Source of the DNA: Levyella massiliensis
GTDB taxonomy: Bacteria > Bacillota > Clostridia > Tissierellales > Peptoniphilaceae
Assembly: GCF_000308275.2 (NCBI RefSeq)
Contig: NZ_HG529490.1
Location: 585,695-649,694 of the forward strand
Length of the DNA stretch: 64,000 nucleotides
Reading direction: 5' to 3'
Both the position numbers and the translations under genes were made by a program. Below are positions 53,678 through 62,311 of the stretch, in pieces (the stretch's first letter is position 1; the number at the start of each line of letters is the position of its first letter). Under the pieces are notes generated by a model that worked only from the letters and a program-made list of their open reading frames with translations, was not told the DNA's origin and made no database searches.

Positions 53678-53704
53678 GAAGCGCAACTGTTTTATGAAAT
53701 AAAA

Positions 53705-53735
53705 GGCGACCCGTGCGGGTCGCCTTTATATTTTT
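53705..53735. terminator. Bidirectional terminator after murC
   Basis: A perfect 8-bp stem GGCGACCC / GGGTCGCC with a GTGC loop, followed by TTTATATTTTT and preceded by AAAA, serving murC and the convergent acyltransferase gene. Confidence 0.92.
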
Positions 53736-53740
53736 AAGCT

Positions 53741-55690
53741 TTATTTTTCCCCCTTCGCCGGTTGCTTCATGCTTTGCTGTAAAGCGGTTTTCAGCATGGA
53801 GACAAAATGTGCGATGGCCTTATCCTTACCGTAAAAATGCACGCCGTCCGTCCCTTCATAGTACTCCGGGTGTTCCTGGGAGATTTTCGCCCAATCCGCC
53901 AGCGTCACATAATACGGCTTATCAACGTTACGCAAGAAATTCGTATATTGCACGGATTCCGTTGCCCTGTCTTTACTCTTATCAAAGGGGGTGACGAAAA
54001 TGAGACGATGTCCGTTTGGCAAAGCGTCCAAGATGCGTTGGTATTGCTTTTGATAATTCGGATAGATATTCGTGCCCAGAGCGATCACAACGATATGCCC
54101 GAGACTCCCACCCTTTGCCTTTTGTGCAAGGATGTCTGCGCCTTGATGCAAGAAGCGACTCACGGCGCCATCCACTGAAAGATTGGGAATATTCTTAACC
54201 AATGAGGAGCGCACCACTAATGATACGCTATCGCCGATAAGCGTGATCTTTTGTTTGTCCACCTTCTTTTGCAGTTGCGCTGCTTCTTTCTTTTGCTTGG
54301 CTTCCCGTAACGCCTGCGATTGATCGGCAACGGTGTCGTGAAGATCTTGCATAGTTTCCCAGTCTTGCTCCAAGCCGTTAGCCCAGACTTGTCGTTCCAT
54401 TTGCAACATGGCCGGTTCACGATGAAATGCCGCTGCGGATGTGAACAGGAATAAACAAAAACACCCTGTGAGTATGGCTATCCTCTGTAATGAGGTCAAC
54501 ACCTTCGTTTGTTTTCCTAAGCGTAGCGGACGATGAAACCACAGCGACTGCCACAGAAACTCATTGCATAAGCTTAAGAGAAACGCCAAAAGAAAGGCAA
54601 TGATAGCTGCCAACGGCTGGCTCATATGTCGTTCCAACAGAACAAAAAACGGCCAGTGAAAAAGATAGAGCGGATACGTCAGCTTGGCTAGAAAACGAAT
54701 GCCTTCCGGTTCATAGCGGCCATGCGGTTTCTGCGCGACCAAACGGGCACAATATAGAAATGCACCACTCAATAAAGCAACCAGCGGAAAGCCCAACACA
54801 TAAGTCCATGCTGAGGTGTAATCAAGGCATTTTGCCATCACGAAAAGCAGCACCGGTACAGAAATGAGGACCGCAACTGGGCCTAACGACGATTGCTTTT
54901 GGGCACGGCGCAAAAACACCATCGACTGATGTTTAAAGCCGCTGATGCCGGCTACAAAACTGCCGACAAAAAATGGAGCCATGCGCGTCACATCGGCAAA
55001 ATAGCGAAACGATGTATTTATGTTAAATAGCGTTAATAGCCATTGCAAAAGCGTCATCCCCATAAAGAGCACAGCACTGGTAAAACAGATATTCACGCGC
55101 AGCCGTCCTGCATTAGTCGTCTCTCTTTTACGGCGTCCGGAACGGTGTGACACGCTCTGTCGCGCCATCACTTTTAAGGCCACTGCCCAGAGGATGTAAA
55201 ATCGCAACTCGGGACCCAGAGACCAGGTATGCAGAAACAGATGCTTGATATACTGACTCTCATAACTGCCGCCGGTAAAAATCTCATACCAGTTCGTGGT
55301 AAAGCCGAACACGGCTGCCAACTGGCGACGAAAATCCACCAGAAAATCCGAATGAATGAATAACGCAAGCGGCAAAATACAGAGCAGCAAAAGGGCCAAC
55401 GGCGGTAATAACCGCAACACACGACGCTCAAAAAAAGCACGCAAAGAAAAGGTCTTATTTTCTATCATTTCATCCAATAGCGTTGCCGTAATTAAAAATC
55501 CGGAAAGCACAAAGAGCACATCAACGCCGAAAAAACCCGCAGGAAGACTCTTGGGAAAAAAATGATAGAATATCACAGCCGCCATGGCCAAAACACGAAG
55601 GCTATCCAGCCATTCCATGCGGTGTACCATCGGTTTTTTTACTTCTTTTCGTTCGACGGATGCTGTTCCGCTGTGTTGTAGCGAATCCAT
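53741..55690 (-). CDS. OatA-type acyltransferase with SGNH domain
   Basis: 649 residues. The N-terminal part is an acyltransferase-3 membrane domain of about ten or eleven helices with EWLDSLRVLAMAAVIFYHFF, GFFGVDVLFVLSGFLITATL and RFLRLLPP-like RRVLRLLPPLAL. A coiled linker follows, then an extracytoplasmic SGNH domain with KITLIGDSVSLVVRS (serine nucleophile), VIALGTN and GTDGVHFYG (Asp and His). This layout is that of OatA and relatives, which move acetyl groups across the membrane onto peptidoglycan or other envelope glycans. The ATG at 55690, three to four bases after AAGGAGG, is chosen although it overlaps the MORN gene by 52 bases; ATG 55630 has only a weak site. Confidence 0.9.
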   Translation of the reverse strand: MDSLQHSGTASVERKEVKKPMVHRMEWLDSLRVLAMAAVIFYHFFPKSLPAGFFGVDVLFVLSGFLITATLLDEMIENKTFSLRAFFERRVLRLLPPLALLLLCILPLALFIHSDFLVDFRRQLAAVFGFTTNWYEIFTGGSYESQYIKHLFLHTWSLGPELRFYILWAVALKVMARQSVSHRSGRRKRETTNAGRLRVNICFTSAVLFMGMTLLQWLLTLFNINTSFRYFADVTRMAPFFVGSFVAGISGFKHQSMVFLRRAQKQSSLGPVAVLISVPVLLFVMAKCLDYTSAWTYVLGFPLVALLSGAFLYCARLVAQKPHGRYEPEGIRFLAKLTYPLYLFHWPFFVLLERHMSQPLAAIIAFLLAFLLSLCNEFLWQSLWFHRPLRLGKQTKVLTSLQRIAILTGCFCLFLFTSAAAFHREPAMLQMERQVWANGLEQDWETMQDLHDTVADQSQALREAKQKKEAAQLQKKVDKQKITLIGDSVSLVVRSSLVKNIPNLSVDGAVSRFLHQGADILAQKAKGGSLGHIVVIALGTNIYPNYQKQYQRILDALPNGHRLIFVTPFDKSKDRATESVQYTNFLRNVDKPYYVTLADWAKISQEHPEYYEGTDGVHFYGKDKAIAHFVSMLKTALQQSMKQPAKGEK

Positions 55691-56061
55691 CCTTCCTCCT
55701 TCTTAAGAATCCACTGCTCCCCGTTTTCAAGCGTTAAAATGGCTTTCTCCTGCGGTTCGCCCAGTTTAAAATCGCCTTGTAGTGACCAGCCCTGCTTCGA
55801 TTGAAAGGTCCCTTTTCCCTCAAAGCGACCTTTTTGCCACGTACCCCGATACAGAGCGCCATCCTTACCGATGAACACGCCTTCTCCGTTAAAACGGCCG
55901 CGCTGCATGCTTCCCGTATATTTTCCATTCAAAAGAGACAGATCCTTCACCTGCTGTTCTTTTGGCGGAAGCAGAGAAAAAATACCGCAAAATACCAATG
56001 CGCACAAACAGAGAAAAAGGGCTATCACGTTTTTGAAGCCTTTGGCTTTGGTTTTAACCAT
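55639..56061 (-). CDS. MORN-repeat membrane protein
   Basis: A 140-residue protein with an N-terminal transmembrane helix or uncleaved signal (VIALFLCLCALVFCGIFSLL) and at least two MORN-type units: GKYTGSMQRGRFNGEGVFIG and YRGTWQKGRFEGKGTF, with a third weaker unit after them. MORN repeats form beta-hairpin stacks that bind lipids or proteins. Its 3' end overlaps the start of the acyltransferase gene, and the TPR protein gene stops ten bases upstream, so these envelope-related genes appear cotranscribed. A role in positioning the acyltransferase is possible but unproven. Confidence 0.75.
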   Translation of the reverse strand: MVKTKAKGFKNVIALFLCLCALVFCGIFSLLPPKEQQVKDLSLLNGKYTGSMQRGRFNGEGVFIGKDGALYRGTWQKGRFEGKGTFQSKQGWSLQGDFKLGEPQEKAILTLENGEQWILKKEEGWIRYNTAEQHPSNEKK

Positions 56062-56070
56062 AGTGCCCCC

Positions 56071-57408
56071 TTATTCTTCCGAAGTTCCCTCTACCGGATC
56101 CTGTGATGTGCCAAGCACTTGCTCTCGCAGTCGCATGACTTCGTTAAAGAATTCGTCGGATAAGTCATCAAACGAGAGAATTTCTTTCAAATCCTCTTCG
56201 GCAGCATCGTTATCGCCGCTTTGCGCATAGAGAACAGCTCGATTAAAAAGAAGACGCAACGCATCCGGGTGCTGTTTAAGGCCTTCGGTTGCCGCCTCCA
56301 GCGCTTCATCGATCTTCCCATCCGCATTCAGGGCATAGACCAAGCCGTTATACACGTCTTCAAAATCCCCACCCTTATCCAAGCTGGCACGAAATGCCTC
56401 TACTGCCGCATCAAAATGGCTCATATTCTGGTACGCTACGCCCAAATAGTAATCGGTATCGTAACGATTGCTTTCGGCTTTGGCTTTCATCAGTGCTTCC
56501 AGAGCATGCGGATAATCCGCGCGACGCAAATAATAAATACCATTTTCAATGGCCGCATCGGGAGCAATACGCGTCATGCTCTCTCGCAATTCCTGCTTTA
56601 CGGTTTCATCATTGCAATGTTCCAGTGCGTGGCTGTAATACGCTGTCGCTTTGAGATACTGCCCCATCTGTTCGTGCAGATCTCCCAATGCGGTATTGGC
56701 GGCCACATTCTCTTCGTCTTTTTCCAATACCTGTTCCAGGATGTGGTTGGCTTCTTCCAGAAAAATCGACTGCTGTCCCTCTCGCCATAACAGACGCGCA
56801 TACTCCACTGCCGCCAGCGGCTCATCAGGATGAAGGATATAAGCGCCACGAAACGATAGCAATGCTGCCTCCCACTCCTTGTCGACAGCCTCATGCACTT
56901 TATCATTTGGTTCAACAGATGTAGACGCGTCCGTTATTTCCTGTTGCAACGTGTATGCCCGTTTCAGATGCCCCATTCCTAACTGCAGCGCATAGCCCGT
57001 CGGATCTTTCACGGCTTCCTGCAAAAACTTCTTGTAATCGTCAGTATAACGAAAGGCCGGATCGATGGCGAGCATCCACACCATGCCGTTTAAGATGGCA
57101 CGCACGGGAATTTCGCGATCAAAATGCTCTTGCAGTCCCTCCATAAAGTCACACAGGCGGATGGGCAAAGGAATCCCCACCAAAGAGGAAGGCGCAGCCT
57201 CGGCCTGTTCTTTTAATTCAATAAAGGCAACCCGTGGATTTTTCTCACGAAAATAGCTGTCGATATCCTGTACTTCGTCCTCGTCATGATCGTGACAATG
57301 ACACGCCTCATGATTGTGTCCGTGATGCTCACACCCGCATGCCTCATGCGCACACGCATCGCTATGGCGATGGGGTTCCTGTTGTGTTTCCCATTTTTTA
57401 TTGTCCAT
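56071..57408 (-). CDS. TPR protein with His/Cys-rich N-terminal metal-binding-like segment
   Basis: About 445 residues, soluble. The first 40 residues are extremely rich in His and Cys (HRHSDACAHEACGCEHHGHN, then ACHCHDHDEDE), a likely zinc, nickel or copper sink. A helical domain of about 150 residues follows, then at least five or six tetratricopeptide repeats (for example AANTALGDLHEQMGQYLKAT, ALEALMKAKAESNRYDTDYY, LGVAYQNMSHFDAAVEAFRA). Such scaffolds hold protein partners together. The ATG at 57408 follows TAGGAG; the 37 upstream codons are the tail of the preceding gene in another frame. No named family is recognised. Confidence 0.8.
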   Translation of the reverse strand: MDNKKWETQQEPHRHSDACAHEACGCEHHGHNHEACHCHDHDEDEVQDIDSYFREKNPRVAFIELKEQAEAAPSSLVGIPLPIRLCDFMEGLQEHFDREIPVRAILNGMVWMLAIDPAFRYTDDYKKFLQEAVKDPTGYALQLGMGHLKRAYTLQQEITDASTSVEPNDKVHEAVDKEWEAALLSFRGAYILHPDEPLAAVEYARLLWREGQQSIFLEEANHILEQVLEKDEENVAANTALGDLHEQMGQYLKATAYYSHALEHCNDETVKQELRESMTRIAPDAAIENGIYYLRRADYPHALEALMKAKAESNRYDTDYYLGVAYQNMSHFDAAVEAFRASLDKGGDFEDVYNGLVYALNADGKIDEALEAATEGLKQHPDALRLLFNRAVLYAQSGDNDAAEEDLKEILSFDDLSDEFFNEVMRLREQVLGTSQDPVEGTSEE

Positions 57409-57416
57409 ACGATCTC

Positions 57417-58127
57417 CTAACGATCTTGTCCGAAATGTCGATGAAAGGCGCGTGAACGCGGATTTGAAAAATACAAAATTCGGAAGAGAATGCCCTTCGT
57501 CATCCAGTAGAATGCCCACAGTGTTGCTTTCAAAAAAATCACGCCAAAGCCGAGTGGCGAAATAAGGTCAACTGTTGCCAAAAAGGGAAATACGCCCACA
57601 TAGATAACCACGCCTACCGCTGTATAAAGCAGTAATGGAATCCAATTTGTGCGCCAAAATTCCAGCAAAGACGACAATACATGCGCCGAAGATTCGTGTC
57701 CCAGGTAAACTGCCTCAAAGAGCGGTGCCGTAAAAATGATCCATAATAAAGTGATCAATTCCAATATCGTAATAGGCAGAGCGCGCGCAAACAGCAGTGT
57801 AAACACCATCGATACCAAAAACACGACAAAGTAGGATTGGGTCAGTGGATAAAAGAGTTGAAAATCCCAATGCAGAAGGTCGCCGGGGACCAAATGTTCC
57901 CGTGCAAAGAGTGTAATCATGAGAGAAGCAAAATGCATCATAATCACCATCTCTAACATCCAACTCAATAAGCCGTGGGGTAGTTCGCCCAAACGAGCAA
58001 ATAGCGGCGCCGCAAGGCTTTGTCCTACGCTATAGATCAGGCAAGCCAAAATCAGCACCGGTAACGATGAAATCATCGTTTTGATATCCTCATAGAAGCT
58101 GGTGTATACGTTCTTAATATCTTCCAC
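57417..58127 (-). CDS. Membrane protein of unknown function
   Basis: A 236-residue polytopic protein with about six hydrophobic segments (LPVLILACLIYSVGQSLAAP, LLSWMLEMVIMMHFASLMIT, SYFVVFLVSMVFTLLF, LITLLWIIFTAPLF, WIPLLLYTAVGVVIYVGVF, GVIFLKATLWAFYWM) and a short basic tail (NPRSRAFHRHFGQDR). No family recognised. It starts at GTG 58127 behind GGGAGG, 13 bases after mutS2, and ends nine bases before the TPR gene start, so it belongs to the mutS2 downstream operon. Confidence 0.7.
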   Translation of the reverse strand: MEDIKNVYTSFYEDIKTMISSLPVLILACLIYSVGQSLAAPLFARLGELPHGLLSWMLEMVIMMHFASLMITLFAREHLVPGDLLHWDFQLFYPLTQSYFVVFLVSMVFTLLFARALPITILELITLLWIIFTAPLFEAVYLGHESSAHVLSSLLEFWRTNWIPLLLYTAVGVVIYVGVFPFLATVDLISPLGFGVIFLKATLWAFYWMTKGILFRILYFSNPRSRAFHRHFGQDR

Positions 58128-58139
58128 CGCATCCTCCCC

Positions 58140-60485
58140 TTATTTTAAAATAATATCCGTCGCACCGGTTCCGCCTTCGCGCACATCGGCAAAGTCAAAG
58201 GAGGCAACCCGACGATCTTTTTTCAGTTTTTCCTGGATGCCCTTACGCAGAGCGCCAGTTCCCTTTCCGTGAATCACGCGAACTTTATTGTACCCCGCCA
58301 GCACGCAGTCATCCAAATACTTGTCTACAATATCCAAAGCTTCTTCGTAGCGCTTGCCTCGCAAGTCTAGGTACGGCATCTGCTCCGCCGCTTTGTGCAC
58401 GGACACAAACGATTTGGGCGCAGAGGGCACTTCAATTTGTTTCGGATCCGCCACACGGGCTAAGTCCTTCACATTGGAATTAATCTTTAAGATGCCCATT
58501 TGCACCTTCACGTCCCCGTTCTTGTCCGGTCCTTCAACTAATACACCGCTTTGATTGAGCGATAAAACTTTTACCGACTCTCCTACGGTAAGATCCGCCG
58601 GTCCCTTACGAGCGGGATCCACCTTGGCCTTTTGATGCTTTTTCTCAAAGGCCTTGGCTGATTCGTGAATTTTATTATAGGAGCGATCGAGCGCCGGACG
58701 TTCCCCTTTCAGCGCATCCTTTGCCTGACGAAGCATCTCCTGTGCCGTCTCTTTCGCTTCTTGTATGATCGATGCCGCCTCAGCGCGGGAAGCCTCCATG
58801 CGTTTTTCGTAGGCGCGTTTGGCCGCTTCCAGTTCCTTTTGCATTTCTGACAATTTTACCTGATAGGCTTCACGTTCACGGCGGATTTGCGCTCGTTCCT
58901 CCTCGGAGGCAATGCGGCTCTTCTCAATATCTGCCAATACATTTTCAAAGCGAATCGTACCATGATCCACATAATGTTGTGCTTCTTCGAGGATATCCTC
59001 GGGTAATCCCAAACGTTTCGAAATTTCAAACGCATTCGAGCGTCCCGGTAGCCCTATTATCAAGCGATACGTCGGCGACAGCGTCTCCACATCAAATTCC
59101 ACCGAAGCGTTCTGCACGCCCTCTTCCTGGATGGCAAAAAGCTTAAGTTCAGCATAATGCGTCGTAGCCACTGTACGAATATCCTCATCACGCAAGCGCT
59201 TTAAGATGGCCATCGCCATGGCAGCGCCCTCTGTCGGATCCGTTCCTGAGCCCAATTCATCAAAGAGCAGTAGGGAATCCGGATCAGCATCCTTCAAAAT
59301 ATGAACAATATTCGTCATGGAAGCGGAGAACGTAGACAGGCTCTGCTCAATGGACTGCTTATCACCGATATCCGCATAAATGGAAGAAAAGACAGCCACC
59401 GTAGACGGACTGCGCGCCGGAATCTGCAAACCGGCCTGTGCCATGGACTGGAGCAGACCGAGCGTCTTCAAGGTAACGGTTTTACCACCGGTATTTGGAC
59501 CGGTAATAATCAAGGTATTAAATTCTTTACCGAGGCGAATTGCAATCGGTACGACATTTTTGCCCAATAACGGGTGCCGTGCTTCGTCGAGTTTCACCGA
59601 ACGATCCAGTGAAAATTCAGGACGGGATGCGTGAATTTCCAGTGCATACTGTGCTTTGGCAAACGTAAAGTCCACAAAAACAAGAGCCTCTTCATTGCCG
59701 CGAAGCTCCTGCTCAAACCCCGCCACTTCCATGGAGAGTTCCGCCAAAATCCGCTGGATTTCTTCCTGTTCTTCTCCCTCCAAGGTACGAATCTCATTGT
59801 TGAGCTCGACAATTGCCAACGGCTCGACAAAAACCGTCTGCCCACTGCCCGAAGAATCATGTACGACACCTTTTACTTGATTGCGATGGGCGGCTTTCAC
59901 CGGTAATACATAACGACCGTCACGCATCGTAATTAAATTTTCATTGAGATATCCCGCCTGTCCGGCGTGCGCTAAAATTTCATTCAGCTTAATTTTAATT
60001 TGGTCGTTTTTCGCCCGTAATTTTTGGCGAACGCCATAAAGCGTGCGCGAAGCGGTATCGGCCATGGTTTCTTCGGTCAGAATCGCATTCGTGATTTCCT
60101 GTTCCAAGCCTTCTTGCAAAAATAACGCACGCAACTGACGCACGATGACGCCATCTTCTGCTTCGGAAACATAGGCATGTAATGCCTGCGCGACACGTAA
60201 GCTGTCCGCAATGCGCAACAGATCACGCATGGTTAACACACCTCCGAGACTCGCGCGCTTGAGTGCGGCTCGAATGGGATAGATCCCGAAAAGAGGCGGG
60301 TTACCAAAGGCCAGTAAAAGGCGTAGCGCATCGGCGGTTTCCTCTTGTGCCTGCAAAATAACATTACGATCTGCGGAGGGACGCAAAGCTAAGACACGCT
60401 CCTTGCCCAGAGAGGATGCCGCATGCTCGGCAACGCGCTGTAAAATTTTATCGTATTCCAGCGTTTTTAATACGCTCTCCTGCAT
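58140..60485 (-). CDS. mutS2: MutS2 family ATPase with Smr domain
   Basis: 781 residues. Core MutS-like ATPase with Walker A ITGPNTGGKTVTLKTLGLL, Walker B FDELGSGTDPTEGAAMAM and the signature helix TTHYAELKLFAI. A long coiled coil covers about residues 515-600, an SH3/KOW-like segment residues 630-680, and a C-terminal Smr domain has LDLRGKRYEEALDIVD and VIHGKGTGALRKGI. In Bacillota MutS2 acts on branched DNA and, as RqcU, on collided ribosomes. The ATG at 60485 lies behind AGGAG. It heads the run of envelope and TPR genes to its left. Confidence 0.96.
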   Translation of the reverse strand: MQESVLKTLEYDKILQRVAEHAASSLGKERVLALRPSADRNVILQAQEETADALRLLLAFGNPPLFGIYPIRAALKRASLGGVLTMRDLLRIADSLRVAQALHAYVSEAEDGVIVRQLRALFLQEGLEQEITNAILTEETMADTASRTLYGVRQKLRAKNDQIKIKLNEILAHAGQAGYLNENLITMRDGRYVLPVKAAHRNQVKGVVHDSSGSGQTVFVEPLAIVELNNEIRTLEGEEQEEIQRILAELSMEVAGFEQELRGNEEALVFVDFTFAKAQYALEIHASRPEFSLDRSVKLDEARHPLLGKNVVPIAIRLGKEFNTLIITGPNTGGKTVTLKTLGLLQSMAQAGLQIPARSPSTVAVFSSIYADIGDKQSIEQSLSTFSASMTNIVHILKDADPDSLLLFDELGSGTDPTEGAAMAMAILKRLRDEDIRTVATTHYAELKLFAIQEEGVQNASVEFDVETLSPTYRLIIGLPGRSNAFEISKRLGLPEDILEEAQHYVDHGTIRFENVLADIEKSRIASEEERAQIRREREAYQVKLSEMQKELEAAKRAYEKRMEASRAEAASIIQEAKETAQEMLRQAKDALKGERPALDRSYNKIHESAKAFEKKHQKAKVDPARKGPADLTVGESVKVLSLNQSGVLVEGPDKNGDVKVQMGILKINSNVKDLARVADPKQIEVPSAPKSFVSVHKAAEQMPYLDLRGKRYEEALDIVDKYLDDCVLAGYNKVRVIHGKGTGALRKGIQEKLKKDRRVASFDFADVREGGTGATDIILK

Positions 60486-60560
60486 AATGACTCCTTCCGC
60501 ACGATTGGTTGAAAAATCTGCCCTTTATAAAGGCTATACCTAAGAGTAATCGGCGCCTTT

Positions 60561-60607
60561 AAAAAATGCAAGTGTTAAGTTTTCTATGATAGAAGTGACT
60601 TAACACT
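60561..60607 (-). terminator. Terminator with nested stems after the ABC transporter pair
   Basis: A 10-bp perfect arm (60571-60580 with 60598-60607) encloses a second short stem (TTCTAT with ATAGAA). On the minus strand it is followed by TGCATTTTTT, closing the cydDC-like operon. Confidence 0.75.
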
Positions 60608-60610
60608 GCG

Positions 60611-62311
60611 CTACGATTTCATCTGCACACGCGTGTCGGCAATGCGCAACGTCGATTCCCGATGGGAAACCAACACCAGCGTTTTTGACGTAGCTTCTTC
60701 CTTGAGTGTTTTTAGAATTAATCCCTCATTTAAGGCGTCCAAATTGGAAGTCGGTTCATCCAGAAGAATCAAATCCCCATCCTGCAAAAAGGCACGCGCC
60801 AGGCCCAGACGCTGTCGCTGTCCGCCGGAGAGCCCTTCTCCTAATTCGGCAAGAGGTGTATCGTACCCCCTTGGCAGGCTCATGATGAAATCATGAAGAG
60901 AGGCCTTCTTTGCCGCTTCCGAAATCTCTTCCGAAGTGGCATTTCGCTTTGCCAGGGCGATGTTTTCGCCAATGGTGGCTTTAAAGAGGTGTGTGTCCTG
61001 ACTGATGTAGCTCTGCGTTTTTCGAAGCGATGCACCGGGCACCTTTCTCAGATCCACCTTATTTAAAGTGATGCGCCCCTTTTGTACATCCCAGAAACGC
61101 ATCAACAGCTTTAGCAATGTAGATTTCCCACATCCGCTCGGTCCATGAATGCCCAAAATCTGTTTGGGGGGAATCGACAGAGAAAAATCTTCCAGAATCT
61201 GACGCGCTCCGTAACTGAAGGTGATCTCTTCCGCGGCCATGCCTTCAAAAGATACGTCTACATCGCCACCGCCCGGCACTTCTTCCACTTCCGGCTTTTC
61301 TTCCAATAACCGCAGTACGCGCTCGCCGGAAGCCAGTGTTAACGTCAGATTATTGGAGAGGTTCGATAAGGCGACCGTAGGACCGAAAGAACCCATCAAT
61401 GCAACTGTGGTAATTACAACGGTACCGACGCTAACCTGCCCCTGGCGATAAAGCCAGGTGGTGAGAAGAAGGTTCGCAAAGGTCGCCAAAAGAATGATAA
61501 GAGAAGTGAAGGCACGCTGAGTGCCGCCATTATCCGCCAGTTTCTTAGCGTCGCGCGACAGTGCATCCGATTCTTCAATGATTCGCTTTGTGCGTTCTTC
61601 CCCCTTATCAAAAGCGATAATATCTTCGAGCCCACGTAAGGATTCCAATACCAAGCTATTCATATCGCCTGCTTTTTGGCGGAAAGAAAGACCTGCCTCG
61701 GCGCCTCTCTTGCCATTCCTTAGCGGAATCCATACCCCAACGACAAGATAAGAGAGCAGGGCAAGCATGGCTACAGACCAATGGTATTGCCAGAAAAATG
61801 CCAAAAGAAAGAGGCAAACAACAAGACAAATAGCAATGGGCGAAATCGTATGGGCGTAAAACACCTCCAAAAGCTCAATATCGTTGGTCAAAACAGAGAT
61901 AAGATTACCGCGTTCCTTGCCTTCGAGTTTTGCGGGGCACAAAAGGCGCAAGGCGGCAAAAACCTTGTGGCGAATAAGCGCCAAGGTTTTAAAGGCAATG
62001 AAATGGTTGCAATATTGCTCTACATAGTGCAAAATACCGCGCAACACTGCAAATACAAGCATAACGCCAAGCAGGGTGGAAAATGATAGAGGTTGAAGAA
62101 GTCCTGGCATTCCCTCCACGATATGCATCTCCATCAAGACGCGTAAAAGTGCTTGAGTCGCTAAAACCGTAAGAGATATCGCGCAGAGAAAACCCGCTAC
62201 GCCAAAAAGAATGGCCAAAATCATGATGGGTAAAAGGGATCGAATCAGTCCGACCATGCGGCGCATTATCGCAATGCTGCTGCGTCGTTGAATAGCTTTA
62301 TCTGTCTTCAT
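60611..62311 (-). CDS. ABC exporter, CydC-like (membrane plus ATPase)
   Basis: About 566 residues in a half-transporter layout: six transmembrane helices (for example LLPIMILAILFGVAGFLCAI and ISPIAICLVVCLFLLAFFW), then an ATPase domain with Walker A GIHGPSGCGKSTLLKLL, Q-loop SYISQDTHLF, signature GLSGGQRQRLGLARAF and Walker B LILLDEPTSNLDALN. It is most like CydC, the partner of CydD in exporting thiols (cysteine or glutathione) needed for cytochrome bd assembly, but other heterodimeric exporters look alike. Two ATGs lie in tandem; 62311 is best spaced from GGAGG. It overlaps the CydD-like gene by 14 bases. Confidence 0.85.
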   Translation of the reverse strand: MKTDKAIQRRSSIAIMRRMVGLIRSLLPIMILAILFGVAGFLCAISLTVLATQALLRVLMEMHIVEGMPGLLQPLSFSTLLGVMLVFAVLRGILHYVEQYCNHFIAFKTLALIRHKVFAALRLLCPAKLEGKERGNLISVLTNDIELLEVFYAHTISPIAICLVVCLFLLAFFWQYHWSVAMLALLSYLVVGVWIPLRNGKRGAEAGLSFRQKAGDMNSLVLESLRGLEDIIAFDKGEERTKRIIEESDALSRDAKKLADNGGTQRAFTSLIILLATFANLLLTTWLYRQGQVSVGTVVITTVALMGSFGPTVALSNLSNNLTLTLASGERVLRLLEEKPEVEEVPGGGDVDVSFEGMAAEEITFSYGARQILEDFSLSIPPKQILGIHGPSGCGKSTLLKLLMRFWDVQKGRITLNKVDLRKVPGASLRKTQSYISQDTHLFKATIGENIALAKRNATSEEISEAAKKASLHDFIMSLPRGYDTPLAELGEGLSGGQRQRLGLARAFLQDGDLILLDEPTSNLDALNEGLILKTLKEEATSKTLVLVSHRESTLRIADTRVQMKS

